Origin: Scytalidium lignicola
Taxonomy: Eukaryota; Ascomycota; Leotiomycetes
Reading direction: 5' to 3'
DNA: 64,000 nt
Assembly (NCBI GenBank): GCA_002812745.2
Contig: NCSJ02000007.1
Span: 186,001 to 250,000 of the forward strand
The notes below the pieces were generated by a model, which was not told the origin of the DNA, did no database searches, and saw only the letters and a list, made by a program, of their open reading frames with translations. Made by a program: the position numbers and the translations under genes. Of this stretch, positions 12,193 through 23,749 are shown piece by piece; the first letter of the stretch is position 1, and each line of letters starts with the position of its first letter.

Positions 12193-13437
12193 TTGATGAA
12201 TCAGGATTTGGAAACAAACACACTGGTAGATAACAACAACGAACAACAACCTGAAGAAGGTTCTGAAGAAGGCTTTGAAGAAGAATCTGAAGAGGGATCT
12301 GAGGAAGTATCTGAGGAAAGTTCAGAAGATAACTCTGAAGAAGATCAAGGTGAGAATCAGACTATTGAGGAAATTAACATCCAGCAAGGAGTATTAGAGA
12401 AAGTTGTTATACCACCAAAGCAAACCATTAGGTCAACAGAGGGATCAACTGTTGGAGAATTGTCAAGAGCTGCAGGAAAGAAACCAGCACCTCCATTACC
12501 TAAACCTGACTCAGAGCCAGTACCAAGAGCTCCAAGTCCAGACCCTGATCCAGACTCTAAGCCAAAAGACAACACTGAACAAGTTCCAATGGCAACTCCT
12601 AGAGAAGTCAAAATCACCAGACCAGATCTGTTCTATGAGGACAAAAAGAAGCTAAAAGCCTATCTTGCTCAGACAAGAACTTATTTAGTGTTGAACGATC
12701 ACCTACTGCCTGGAGATACACATAAGGTTCTGTGGGCATCCATGTACTTGAGGGGAGTGGCTGAAACTTGGTTTCAACCCTTTAAGGACAAATAATTCAC
12801 TACAAACAGAGGAACAACGAACTAAAGAGTAAAAAACATCCTTAGAAGCTGGGAAAACTATATAGGAGAACTTAAACGCTTATATAAGGATGTTGACAAA
12901 AAAAGGAATGCTAAAAGATGATTAGCTCACCTCAGGCAAACCAAAAGCCCTAATGAATATGCAATGCTCTATCGCCAGTATGCAGTATCAGTTAACTAGG
13001 GAGAAGAAGCGCATATACACTAGTATAAGACCAGACTAAAGGACTCCATCAAAGAGGAATTGTATCAACAGCCTATAATCATTATGTTCAACGCCTTAGT
13101 AGATTTGTCTATCAAGATCAGGAATGAACAATATAAGATGATCTTGGACAAAAAGGGAGGATCCTACTTCAACCGTAGAAAGACTGATAACAAGAAGGAT
13201 CATGGGGACTTTATAAAGTTAGATGCTATGAAGAAAGGAAAGTCCTTCAAAGGGAAAGGAAAGAAACACTTTAGAGGGAAGAATAAAAAGAGGAATTCCT
13301 TTGGAATCTCCTCTGAAGAATTTGACAACAGAAGAAAAAACAAGTTGTATTTCAAGTGCAGACTTTCTGAACATATAACAAATACTCATAAGAAAGACAA
13401 CAAGTTGAGTTCATCAATTAAAGTCAAAGCCATGTAA
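12193..13437 (+). pseudogene. gag of gypsy element A, broken
   Basis: The first frame (from 12193 or the next codon, both ATG) opens with a glutamate/serine-rich acidic tract and a proline-rich linker, then the retrotransposon gag core (YEDKKKLKAYLAQTRTYL, then WFQPFKDK), and stops at 12793-12795. A second frame at 13060-13437 carries basic residues and a damaged zinc knuckle (LYFKCRLSEHITNTHKK, where CxxC...H...C is expected). The assembled Gag would coat the element's RNA in virus-like particles. At least three nonsense changes break it. The same N-terminal sequence occurs reversed at 18999-19617, showing a shared family. Confidence 0.82.
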
Positions 13438-14508
13438 ATCCCGAGAATCATAGACATCTCATCAAAATCATCGGAGGAAGAAAGCTCAAGTGAGGAAGGA
13501 AACTTCTCAGAAGAAGAAGATTACCAGGACTTAGTAACCATACCACACCATGTCATCAAGACTAATGCAGATAAGATAGCAATAGCGAGAATCCTTGAGA
13601 CAGATTCTGTACCTATAGCAAGAACTCAACAAGAAAGACACCCTCAAGATAACAATCAGACCAAAGACTATAGCAAATGGAGATCAATTCCAGGAGTTAG
13701 TAGAATTTGGATGATTATGCTGCTGAACTTCAAAGCCATACCAACAGAGCAATATCCTGTTTCTAGAGAACTATTAGTCTTAAAATATTATCTCATGATT
13801 AGCATGAGAGGACTAAGAGGATAAGAGATCCTGGACAGAAGTCAGCTTTTCAGAACTGTATAGTAGGAAGAGGCAACTGTCAAGGCACATGAACTTGATA
13901 TTAGAGATCTTGCTCTAGTCTATAAGACCAACCTCCAAAGTATCATCATTAAGAAAGGAACATATGAATTCCTCTTACCAGTAGAAAGAACTTGGATACA
14001 GGACAACTTTGATCAAATACCCAAAGAGGCTTAGATGGTAATTGAAGAAGGATTAAGCCATGTTGTGTAAGGAAGATACAACGTATAACATGAAGGACTT
14101 CCAATGTTAACTTACTGGCAAGATCAGTTAGAAGCAAAAACACAATATGGAGAAATCTAGGGTTTAGGAAAATCAGTTGAACAACTGCCTGAAGCTGAAG
14201 AATATCATATCCAACAAGAACAAAGGGAATCAGTTAAGCTAGTTGTTAAACCAGCCGACTAGGATATAGAAGCGTTACTTACAGTTAATGAACTAGAGGA
14301 AGACTCATTACCTTTAGAATTACTTATTATGTTATCAGGGGAAAACGAATTAATAAAAAGAATTGATCAACAGTTCAACCAAGAAGTAGCAGTATACCCT
14401 TTGAATTCTGTAAAAAGAATCCTCATAGTAAGTGATGTTTCAATCATTAAGATAAGGGAACACCTTGGAAATGAAATGGCAGAATAAGTACAGGATACAC
14501 AAGCATTC

Positions 14509-17500
14509 ATGAACGATAAAAGCCCAGAGGGACCTAAACTAAGAAATCTTATTGAAAGACGAACAGTACTCTTCAAGGAATTAGAAGAAAATGCTGAAAA
14601 CCTAGAGATCAACAACAACATGTCAATTAACAATACTAGAAATGTCAATCTTTGCTCTATAAACAGTAAAAGTTCATTATATATCAACATAACACTGTAT
14701 AGAAAGCCAATAAGAGCCTTGATCAATTTAGGAGCTAAAAGAAACTTCATCAGTAAACAAGTTATAAAACAACTTAAACTCAGCATAAAAGTCAAAGACA
14801 ACAACTATCTAATATCATTAGCAAATAATACCAAAGTTCAGAAGCATGTTGACATTCAAACTTAAAACTTAGATATGAAGTATAGCAAAAGCTACCAAGA
14901 GAAGATATCTTTTGATGTTACAAGGTTAAGAACATATCAAGTTATATTAAGAATCAAATGGATGAGGAAGTATAATCTAATAATTGATTAAAGAACAAGT
15001 ATGATTACCTTCCCAGAAGAAACTGTGTTTTTAGGAGCTGTCTATGTCAACAAAACCATAAAACATATTCTTGAAGAATATTATGAATAGCTGGAGTTAT
15101 TCACAGAAAGACCTGATGATTCAGCCTTACCTAAGCACAAACCATAAGATCATAAGATCAAGCTCAAAGAGGGGTTCAGACTAGCATATAGACTAATCTA
15201 TCAAACAACTTTCACTGAGAACAAGGCAATGAAGAAGTAGTTACTCAAAAGGATAATGTTTAAAGGTTTGTACAAAGAAGGTCACAACAAAGCTAGAGCA
15301 CTATTGCATTATGCAAAGAAAGGAGACAACTTGTTAAGATAACCTTATGGTGACTACAAACACTTGAATAGTAAGACTGAGAAAGACCAATACCCTTTAC
15401 CATTGATAGATTTAATGATGGACAAGCTGAAAGGAGCTGTCATATTCACCAAGTTAAACCTATGGTCAGCGTTTNAATCTGGTTAAGATTAAAAAGGGTA
15501 ACGAATAGAAAGTTGCTATTCAAACAAAATACAGATTATTTAAGCTATTGGTTATGACATTTAGTATAACCAATGCTCTAACAACACAATAAAGAATGAT
15601 GGACTAGATATTAGAAAAATACCTAGAGAAATTCATGATGATATATCTTAATAATATAATTATATACTCAAAGAGTATTGAAGAACATAAGGAGTATATC
15701 AAGCTCATTTTACAAGCGTTGTAAGAGGCAGGATTACACTATAAACCAGTAAAATGTGAATTCTATAAAGAACAAGTTCAATTCCTAAAACACTGTATTT
15801 CTGGAGAAAGGATAAAAACCCTTGATAACAAGATTCAGTCAATCAAAGAATAAGAACTACTTAAAACAATTAAGCAACTACAGAGTTTCTTAGGGTTGGC
15901 TAACTATTATCGAAGATTTGTAAAAGACTACTCTAAAATCTCTGTACCATTGACTGAACTTACNAAAAAAGGATCAAGCTTATGAATGGAATGATGTTGC
16001 GAAGGAAGCATTCCAAAGCATTAAGGATACCTTTGTAAAAGGAGATTTCTTAGGAATCTTTAATCCAGAAAGAGGAATAAGAATTAAAATTGATACCTCT
16101 GATATAGCATTAAGAGTTGTACTATCACAATCATAACAGATCAGTAAACAACATTACCAAGTACCATTAGTATTTTAGTCAAGAAAGCTGAACACTGTTA
16201 AAAGAAATTATCAGACATCAGATAAGGAAATATTAATTATCATAAAAGCTCTAAAGCATTAGAAAGTATACACTGTTGAATCTAGTAAAACAGTTGATAT
16301 ACTTTCAGATTACCATAATCTCCAATACTTTATGACAACCAAGTAATTGAATGTAAGACAAGCACAATAAGCAAAGAAGTTATCCAAGTATGATTTTAAG
16401 ATTACTCATATTAAAGGCAAAGACAATAGAAAAGCAAATGCTCTAAGCTNGAAACCTGAGTACTNAGCCAGAGAGAAGGAAGAAAGTGAACTTATATTAA
16501 AAGAAGACAAAGGTGGATTTTTGGTATACAATAAAGAATAACTTATAACTATCACAACAATAATAAACAAGCACTAGGTTAATCAAATCAAAGAAGTAAC
16601 CAACAAGGAAAAACAAGAGGACATTTTATTAGATATGACTAAAGGCAAGTAAGAGAAAATCAAGAACATTTAGTATAAGAATAAAAGGTTATATATACTT
16701 ATAAAATTAGCAGAGGAGTTTGTCAGAAAACAGTACAGTTTACTATATAATGGACATATAAAAGTAGTTTAATGTTATTACCAAATCAATAAGGATTACT
16801 TTATCATGAAATTATAGTCAATAGTTAAGAAAGTAATCATGGAATATGAAATCTGTGGAAAGGTTAAGAATCTAAGAAGGAAGCTTTAAGAGTAATTATA
16901 TTCTATACAAATACTTAACAATCTATAAGAATTAATCAGATAGGATTTTATTATGAAATTACTAATTTCTATAAATCACATAACAAAGGTTAAGTATAAC
17001 TTTATCTTTGTGGTAACTGAACATTGTACTAATTATGTAACATTTGAACTGTTCAAGGAGACTTGAAGAACAAAAGAGGTAGTTGATATATTCTTATGAA
17101 GAATAATGTCTTAATGAGAACTACTAAAACAAATAATCTCTGATAGAGATACTAGATTTACATTTAAGTTTTGGGAAATAATAACAACAAGAATAGAAAT
17201 CAAGAGGAAGTTGTCAACAATATAACATTTACAAACTGATGGAAAAATAAAACATTTGAATAAATAGTTAGAAGGATACCTCAGATGCTATGTCAACTAT
17301 GACCAAGATAATTAAGTTGATTACTTGCTAATAGCAGAAATGATGTATAATAGTATACTACATAAATCAACTAAGATTACTTCATTTTATACGAATTATG
17401 AATATAAACCAGAAGGGTTCTACACTAGACTAAAGCTGGAATCTACAAGTGAATCAGCAGAAATCTATGTAAAGCAAATAGAAGAAATACAAGAAAAGAT

Positions 17501-17990
17501 TAGGAACTCACTTTAATATACTAAAGAAAGGATAAAGAAATATTATGATCATAGATGTTTGATAAAACTAACATATAAAAAAAAAGAATAAAGTTTATCT
17601 TCTTAGAAAAAAACATCAAAACAACAAGACTAAGTGATAAACTAGACTAGGTAAAGATAAGACCATATAAAATCAAAGAAGTTTATAAACTTTTNAACAT
17701 ATAAATTGAAATTATTAATAACAATTAAGATATATCTTGTTTTTTATGTTTTACTTCTTGAATTAACACTTAAGAATACTTNAAACTCTAATACTAGAAG
17801 AAGTTGATCTAAAAAAGAGAATATAAAGTTAAGAAAATCATCAGTTATAAAATGTATTATAAGAAACTACAATACTTAATTAAATAAATAGGATATCCAG
17901 AGAATGAGAATGGATAAGAACCTACTTCTAATCTTACAAGTTATAAGGAGTTATTAAAGGTATATTACTAAACTTATCCTAGAACAGATT
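14509..17990 (+). pseudogene. pol of gypsy element A, broken, with C-terminal chromodomain
   Basis: Around 14640-14790 an aspartic-protease-like motif (ALINLGAKRNFIS, where an ALIDSGA-type active site is usual) has lost the catalytic aspartate to asparagine. Reverse transcriptase lies at about 15130-15960, with recognisable YPLPLIDLMMDKL and FTKLNL blocks. RNase H spans about 15970-16470. The integrase at about 16600-17560 ends in a YHD-like basic tail. At 17815-17990 a chromodomain is readable (KLQYLIK, IGYPENENG and the TEP-like end), which places the element with the chromoviruses. Stops and single N calls interrupt the frame throughout. Confidence 0.8.
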
Positions 17991-18009
17991 TCCAGATGAT
18001 GAAATTATG

Positions 18010-18434
18010 AAGTCAAAAAGAAGAAGGTTAACAGTAAAGGAAGAAGCTTCATTTGTAAAGATAAAATACAACTCTTCGAACAACCTTTCTTACTTCTCTT
18101 TCTCTTTTACAACATCTAGTTTGTCTAAAGTCTTTAGCTTATATCAAAGCATCTTATCAGTATACTTCTAAAGAAAGTTTCATTGTTTACAAAGACAAGC
18201 AAGATAAGTAGCCTTTTTAATCATTTCCTAAAAAATGGAGGCTAAAGCTTATATAGTCTTTTCCTTCTTCTCATCTAAACATGTTTTTTCTCTCTGGTAA
18301 ACATCTTAAGAGGAAATAGGTAAGTTGTTATAATTATACCTTTGCTTACGCTGAGTGTACTTATTATACTTACTTGAATTAGAAACCATTTTGCAGGTTT
18401 TACCATTTCATTGACAAAAGGAGCAAAAGGACAT
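18010..18434 (-). pseudogene. Antisense cysteine-rich/coiled-coil ORF of gypsy element A, broken
   Basis: On the strand opposite pol, between the chromodomain and the 3' LTR, a sequence starts with an ATG at 18434 followed by MSFCSFC. It then shows spaced basic and former cysteine positions and a K/E-rich coiled-coil-like stretch. It aligns by eye with the better preserved antisense ORF of gypsy element C (23750-24258), including the MSxxCxxC start and the KxLDKLDVVKEKEK region. Several stops are present. The function is unknown to me; a DNA- or RNA-binding role is only a guess from the cysteines. Confidence 0.55.
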
Positions 18435-18637
18435 TTTAATACTATTATCCTTGATATATTCTCCTAAACCTAACCTTTCTTTGTATTTCCTTAATCTTCC
18501 TTTTTCTTCTGGAATAATGTCGTCAGAATACAAGCGTTTTGGTAGCATGTTAAAAAGGAAGAATAGATTAACAAGTAACAAAATTATTTATGACAATAGT
18601 TAAGCATTAGGATAATACTAATGCAGAAAGGAAATAA

Positions 18638-18991
18638 TGTTACAGATTTAACTTAACAAGCTGATTAGTGTAAGCCTAAGGCTTAATACATGGAAGAGTG
18701 TATATAAAGAACCTAACAATTACATGACTAGGACTTAGGGGACCTAAGGGGGTCTAAGGGGTCCATGGACTTAGGGGACCTGAGAAGGTTTAAAAGGTCC
18801 AGTTAAATTTCATTATCTATATAAGTACACTATAAGAATATAAGAGTAAACTCCTTATGTTCAACTTAAATACATAATTAAACCCTACCTTAGACTTAGT
18901 CACTTGTTTGTGTGTTATATGTTTTCATTGTCCTTGAACATTTACCTTACCCTTAGTTATCCAGTGACCTGGATAGCTTAGTTTTGTAACA
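18638..18991 (+). repeat. 3' LTR of gypsy element A
   Basis: This 354-bp copy of 11821-12174 has the same TGTTAC...GTAACA ends. Nearly all differences from the 5' copy are C-to-T or G-to-A in this copy, a directional decay. A purine-rich tract (AGAAAGGAAATAA) stands directly before it, where the polypurine tract is expected. Confidence 0.92.
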
Positions 18992-18998
18992 TCTGTTC

Positions 18999-19617
18999 AT
19001 AGTAAACCATTTATCTTTAAAGAGTTAAAACTAAGTTTCAACTACTCCTCTTAAGTATATTAATGCTTACAAAACCTTATGTATATTTCCAAGTAATAAA
19101 TGATTATTTAATACTAAATACATTCTTGTTTAAGCAAGATATACCTTTAGTTTCTTTTTATCCTTATAAAATAAGTCTAGTTTAACGATTTTAACTTCTC
19201 TAAGTATTGTTATTAAGACTTATTCAATGTTACTTTTTAGTTCAAAGTCTAGATCAAGGTCTAAACTTAAAGCTCTTAGTACTAGAACTAGTTCTAGATT
19301 AAGTTTAAGTAATAAAGATATTAGTTTCTTTTTTACAACTCTTGACAATTCTTCAATAACTAATTCTTTTGTTAACTTAGTAAGTTGTTTTAATAGTATA
19401 ACAACTTCCTTTAACATTCCTTCCTAAATGTTAGTTTTCTTGATAGTCTAGTCCTTACCTTAGTCTTCTTCAGAGCTATCTTCTGAACTTTCCTCAGATC
19501 CTTCTTCAGATTTCTCTTTAGATTCTTCTTTAAAGTCTTCTTCAAAACCTTCTTCAAGTTGTTGTTTATTGTTATTATCTACTAGTATATCTATTTCCAA
19601 ATCCTAATTCATCAAGA
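18999..19617 (-). pseudogene. gag fragment of gypsy element B (reverse orientation)
   Basis: Minus-strand reading gives the same gag as element A: MNQDLEIDILVDNNNKQQ at the start, the acidic tract, then DLFYKDKKKLKVYLA. It stops at the border with element A, close to the position equivalent to the end of element A's first gag frame (about 12795). Several stops are present. Element A's right LTR ends within seven bases of this fragment, so the downstream part of element B is missing from this side. Confidence 0.82.
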
Positions 19618-19633
19618 TAAGTAATATTCAAAA

Positions 19634-19988
19634 TGTTACAAAACTACATTATCCAGGTTATTAAATAATTAGAAGTAAGGTAGATGTTCAAGGACTATGG
19701 AAATGTATAACATAAGCAACTAAGTCAAAGGTAAGATCTAGTAATGTATTTAGATTGAACATAAGAAGTCTACTCTTATGTTCTTACAATATGCTTATAT
19801 AGATAATAGAATATAGTTAGATCATTGGATTACCATGATCCTCTGATCCAAGTCCTTAGATCATTGGATTACTCTAATTCAACGATCCTGATCATGTGAC
19901 TTCCTAATTGTTAAGTTCTCTGTGTATATCCTCTGTGTACCAAGCCTCAGGCCTACACCAATTAGCTTGTTCGGTCAAACCTGTAACA
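19634..19988 (-). repeat. 5' LTR of gypsy element B (reverse orientation)
   Basis: This 355-bp LTR has TGTTAC...GTAACA ends. Its terminal regions match the LTRs of element A in reverse complement, but the central U3 cluster is different: GATC/GGATT-type motifs (about 19826-19896) replace the GGACC/GGTCC cluster. It belongs to a divergent subfamily. Its gag start lies 17-20 bases away in the expected direction. Confidence 0.85.
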
Positions 19989-21723
19989 ATTATGGTTATT
20001 CTATTAAGCTTGTGGATAGTTCTATTGTAAAGTAAAGTGTTGAAGTAAAGACTAGGCTAGTAATAATGATTGTTAGAGCAAGTTACTAAAAGAAGGTAAT
20101 GTTTAATATAACTTACATTAGAAACTTCAAAATAATACTAGGCATACTATAAATGTAAAAGAATAATCCAAGGATAGATTAACAAGAAGAAACTATAGAG
20201 TTTTTATAAGAAGAATTATAAAAGGTATTAGCAAAGGTTATAAAGGTTAGAGAACCTAGAGTTATTCAAGTGATTAAGCTTAGTTAGCCTAAGAACAAGG
20301 ACATGGAAATTAGTTTGATTTTAGGTTAGTTAAGTTAAGACAAAGGTTTTGAGTATATTCTTAAGAAATACAAGGAATAAATAAAGTTGTTTAAAGAAAG
20401 ACTAGAAGACTTAACATTGCTAGAACATTAGTTATAAGATTATAAGATCAACTTAGAAGAGGAGTTTTAACTACTGTTTAGACTAGTATATCCAACAATA
20501 GTAACAGAAGATAAAATAACAAAAGAATAATTAGACAGAATAGTTAAAAGAAAACTATACTAGAAGTTGAACTCTTTAGCAAAAGTATTATTATTATTTG
20601 CGAAAAAACTAGATAACTTAAAAGGCAAGCCTTGTAAAGACTACAAGGGTTTGAACAAAGGAACAACTAAAGACTAATATCTATTACTATTAATAAAGAC
20701 TATTAAAGATAAGCTTAAGGATATTAAATTCTTCACAAAATTAAATTTATAATCAGTATTCAACCTTGTCTGAATAAAAGAAGAAGATAAATGGAAAGTT
20801 GTTATAAGAACTAAATATAAACTATATAAGCTATTGGTTATGCTGTTTAAATTAACAAACATACTAATTATAACGCAAAGGATTATAGATGAAGTTGTTT
20901 GAAAATACTTGGAAAAGTTTATCATAACTTATTTAAATGATATCCTAATATTTTCAAAGATATTAAAAAAANCATAAAATTCATGTTAAAGTAATACTTA
21001 AAGCATTATAGAAAGTAAGGTTTCGATGTAAACTAAGGAAATGTGAATTTCATAAAACTAAAGTATAATTTTTAGGATACATTATATCTGAGAATAAGGT
21101 TAGGATAACTGAAGAGAAAACTAAAACTATCAGAGAATAAGCAATACTTAGAACAGTCAAAAAGTTATAAAGCTTTCTAGGATTTGCAAATTATTATCGA
21201 AAATTCATACAGAACTATTCAAAAATAGTATTACCATTGACCAAGTTGACTAAGAAGGATGTACTTTATGAATAAAAAGAGGAATAGTAAGAGGCATTTG
21301 ACAAAGTCAAGAAAGCGTTCAAAGAAGAACAAAGTTTTAGAATCTTCGACCTAAACAGGTTAATTCGAATTGAAACAGATGCTTCAGACTATACTTTAAA
21401 AGTAGTCTTAAGCTAGTAAGACGAGTAACAAAAGTAGAAATTACTTGTATACCATTTAAGAAAGTTCAGCCTAGCAGAGTAGAATTATCCTATCCACAAT
21501 AAGGAATTGTTAACAATAGTAAATGTACTAAAGAAATGGAGAATATACACAGCAAAAGCTAAAGAACAAATCGAAATATTGACAGATCATCAGAATCTAA
21601 AGTATTTTATGTCTTCAAAAGATTTGAATGCAAGGCAGGCTAGATAAGCAGAAACTCTGTTGGAATATGACTTCAGGATAAGATATATCAAAAGAACTAA
21701 CAACAGAAGAGTTAATACGCTAA

Positions 21724-22047
21724 TGTTACGGATTTGACCTAACAAGCTGATTGGTGTAGGCCTAAAGCTCGATACACAGCAGAGTGTATATAGAGAACCT
21801 AGCGATCACGTGACATGCTTGGGACCCAGGGGACCCGTGGGACCTGGGAGGTCCAAAGGGTCCAGTTGGATTTCATTATCTATATAAGCACACTGTAGGA
21901 ACATGAGAGTAGACTCCTTGTGTTCAACCTAAATACATCACTAGATCCTACCCTTGACTTAGTTGCTGTGTCACACGTTTCCGCTGTCCCTGAACATCTA
22001 CCTTACCCTTGGCTATCCAGTGACCTGGATGGCGTAGTTTTGTAACA
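21724..22047 (+). repeat. Solo LTR of the gypsy A family with perfect target duplication
   Basis: A 324-bp LTR with TGTTAC...GTAACA ends, closely matching 11821-12174, is flanked by GCTAA on both sides (21719-21723 and 22048-22052). There is no internal region, so it is a solo LTR left by recombination between two LTRs of a former full element. It is about 30 bp shorter than the LTRs of element A and shows little C-to-T decay, so it is comparatively young. Confidence 0.93.
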
Positions 22048-23174
22048 GCTAAGCCGAAAACCTGAATATATGAACAAGGAAAAGTTAAGCCTACAGAAAG
22101 TAGTCTTAGTAGACAGTAAAGAAGGAATTACTTATAATCGAGAACAGTTGATATCCATATCAGCAGTAGTAAATAAAACATAGATCAACAAAATTCGTAA
22201 TGAATTAGACAATGACAACGCAAAAAACAAGGAGTTTCAAACAAAGGATAAGCAATAAGAATTAATCGACAAGTTGTAGTATAAGAACAAAAAATTATAT
22301 ATTCCTAAGAAGCTGTCAAGGGAGTTTATAACAGAACAGCATGCTTTACTACAAAACGGATACTTCAAGGCTGAAAAAANCTTATTATAAGATCTAGAGG
22401 GACTACTATTCATACTGAATAAGACAAACAACTAAAGAAGTTGTTAAGGAATGTGATATTTGCAATAGGGCAAGGAACTCAAGGTATAGACTTTATAGAA
22501 TACTTTAGCTTACTGAAATACTAACATGACTTTAGCAGACAATTATATAGGACTTTATCACCAAATTACCAAAATCCAAGGACTTGACAACAAGAAAGGA
22601 TTATGATAGTATCTTAATAATAACGGATATCTTCACGAAATATACAGTCTTTATACTATAAGATGAAACATAAGGTGCAGAAGAAGTTGCAAAGGCATTT
22701 CTTCGACATGTTATAACATTATTTGAAGTACTAAAGGGTATTATCTCTGATTACAACATATGCTTTACTTTAAAGTTTTAAGAAACATTGACCAAGTGTA
22801 TAAACGTTAATAGAAAAATGTTAACAGCATTTTACTTACAAACTGATAATTAGACAGAAAGATTAAACTAGACACTAGAAGTGTACTTATAATGTTATAT
22901 AAACTATAAGCAGGACAATTGGTATAAGCTATTATTACTAACACAATTAGCTTATAATAGTTTAAAGCATGAGATAACAGGATTTATACTATTCTATACA
23001 AATCATAGAAAAGAACTTGATAAATTCTGAATAAGTGTTAAATTACGATCATTATCTGATTCAGTGAACAAGTTAGCAGAGAAACTACATGAAATACATG
23101 CTGAATTGACAAATGTAATACAATTTGCAAAAGAAAAAACGAAAGTACATTATGATAAGAAACATAATGTAAAT

Positions 23175-23367
23175 GTTGGTAGAATAGTGGTTACGTACAC
23201 GTGATATTCACGTGCCCCTGTAAGCTAGTCCCGATTAGGTAGTGGGAACGAGCGAAGCTCCTACAGCTTCGCTCTCCCACCCCTAATCGTACAACAACCA
23301 TGGAATAGCACAACGAGTATATTACGTATAATTGCGTACTGTACTTCGTGCTACAGGTGAACCGACA
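23175..23367 (+). mobile_element. Small TG...CA hairpin element, copy 1
   Basis: This 193-bp insertion in the integrase of gypsy element C is flanked by GTAAA on both sides (23170-23174 and 23368-23372). Its ends are TGTTGGT and ACCGACA, imperfect 7-bp inverted ends with the TG...CA of LTR elements. Inside lie a palindrome (CACGTG, ATATT, CACGTG) and a strong hairpin whose arms GAGCGAAGCT and AGCTTCGCTC enclose a 5-base loop. Near the left end a sequence (TAGAATAGTGGTTA) resembles the tRNA-Glu A box, and about 33 bases later AGTCCCGATTAG resembles a B box. It has no coding capacity. It could be a solo LTR, a TRIM or a tRNA-derived SINE. Confidence 0.85.
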
Positions 23368-23749
23368 GTAAAACTTACATATAAAAAGAAGGATAAAGTT
23401 TATCTTCGAAGAAAAAATATACAAACAAAACAACTTAACGATAAACTTGAATTTGTAAAGTTAAGACCATTTAAGGTTAAAGAAGTTTATAAGTTAATGA
23501 CAACTGAATTGAAATTACCTAAGAAAATGCAAATACATCTTGTATTTTATACAGCATTACTAGAGCCTGTACTTGCAAATGTACTATTAACACTGAGCAT
23601 AAAAGTTAAGTCAAAACCTAACAAAAAATGGGTAGTTGAGAAAATCTTAGATTACAGATACTAGTATAAGAAGATTCAGTACTTGGTCAAATGAAAAGGA
23701 TTTCCAGAATCAGACAATTCGTAAGAACCTACCGAACATTTGAAGAACA

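Larger units (their letters stand above)
11821..18991 (+). mobile_element. Ty3/gypsy chromodomain retrotransposon, element A
   Basis: A 7171-bp element has two 354-bp LTRs, gag, aspartic protease, reverse transcriptase, RNase H, integrase and a chromodomain in the chromovirus order. It also carries an antisense ORF before the 3' LTR. The flanking five bases are TATGT on the left and TCTGT on the right (4 of 5 identical), so the target duplication is probable but not exact. The left flank is a copia LTR remnant and the right flank is the gag of a reversed gypsy element, so the insertion lies in other repeats. Many stops make it non-autonomous. Confidence 0.9.

Noticed and set aside
12193..12795. 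A host gene for an acidic, proline-rich protein
   Set aside because: It lies 18 bases after a 5' LTR and its C-terminal part is a retrotransposon gag domain.
14367..14804. A 145-codon minus-strand frame opposite gypsy pol
   Set aside because: It mirrors the protease region of element A and lacks the cysteine/coiled-coil features of the antisense ORF near the 3' LTR.
23175..23250. A true tRNA-Glu gene in the hairpin element
   Set aside because: A-box and B-box spacing are tRNA-like, but the acceptor and anticodon stems do not pair as in a functional tRNA.
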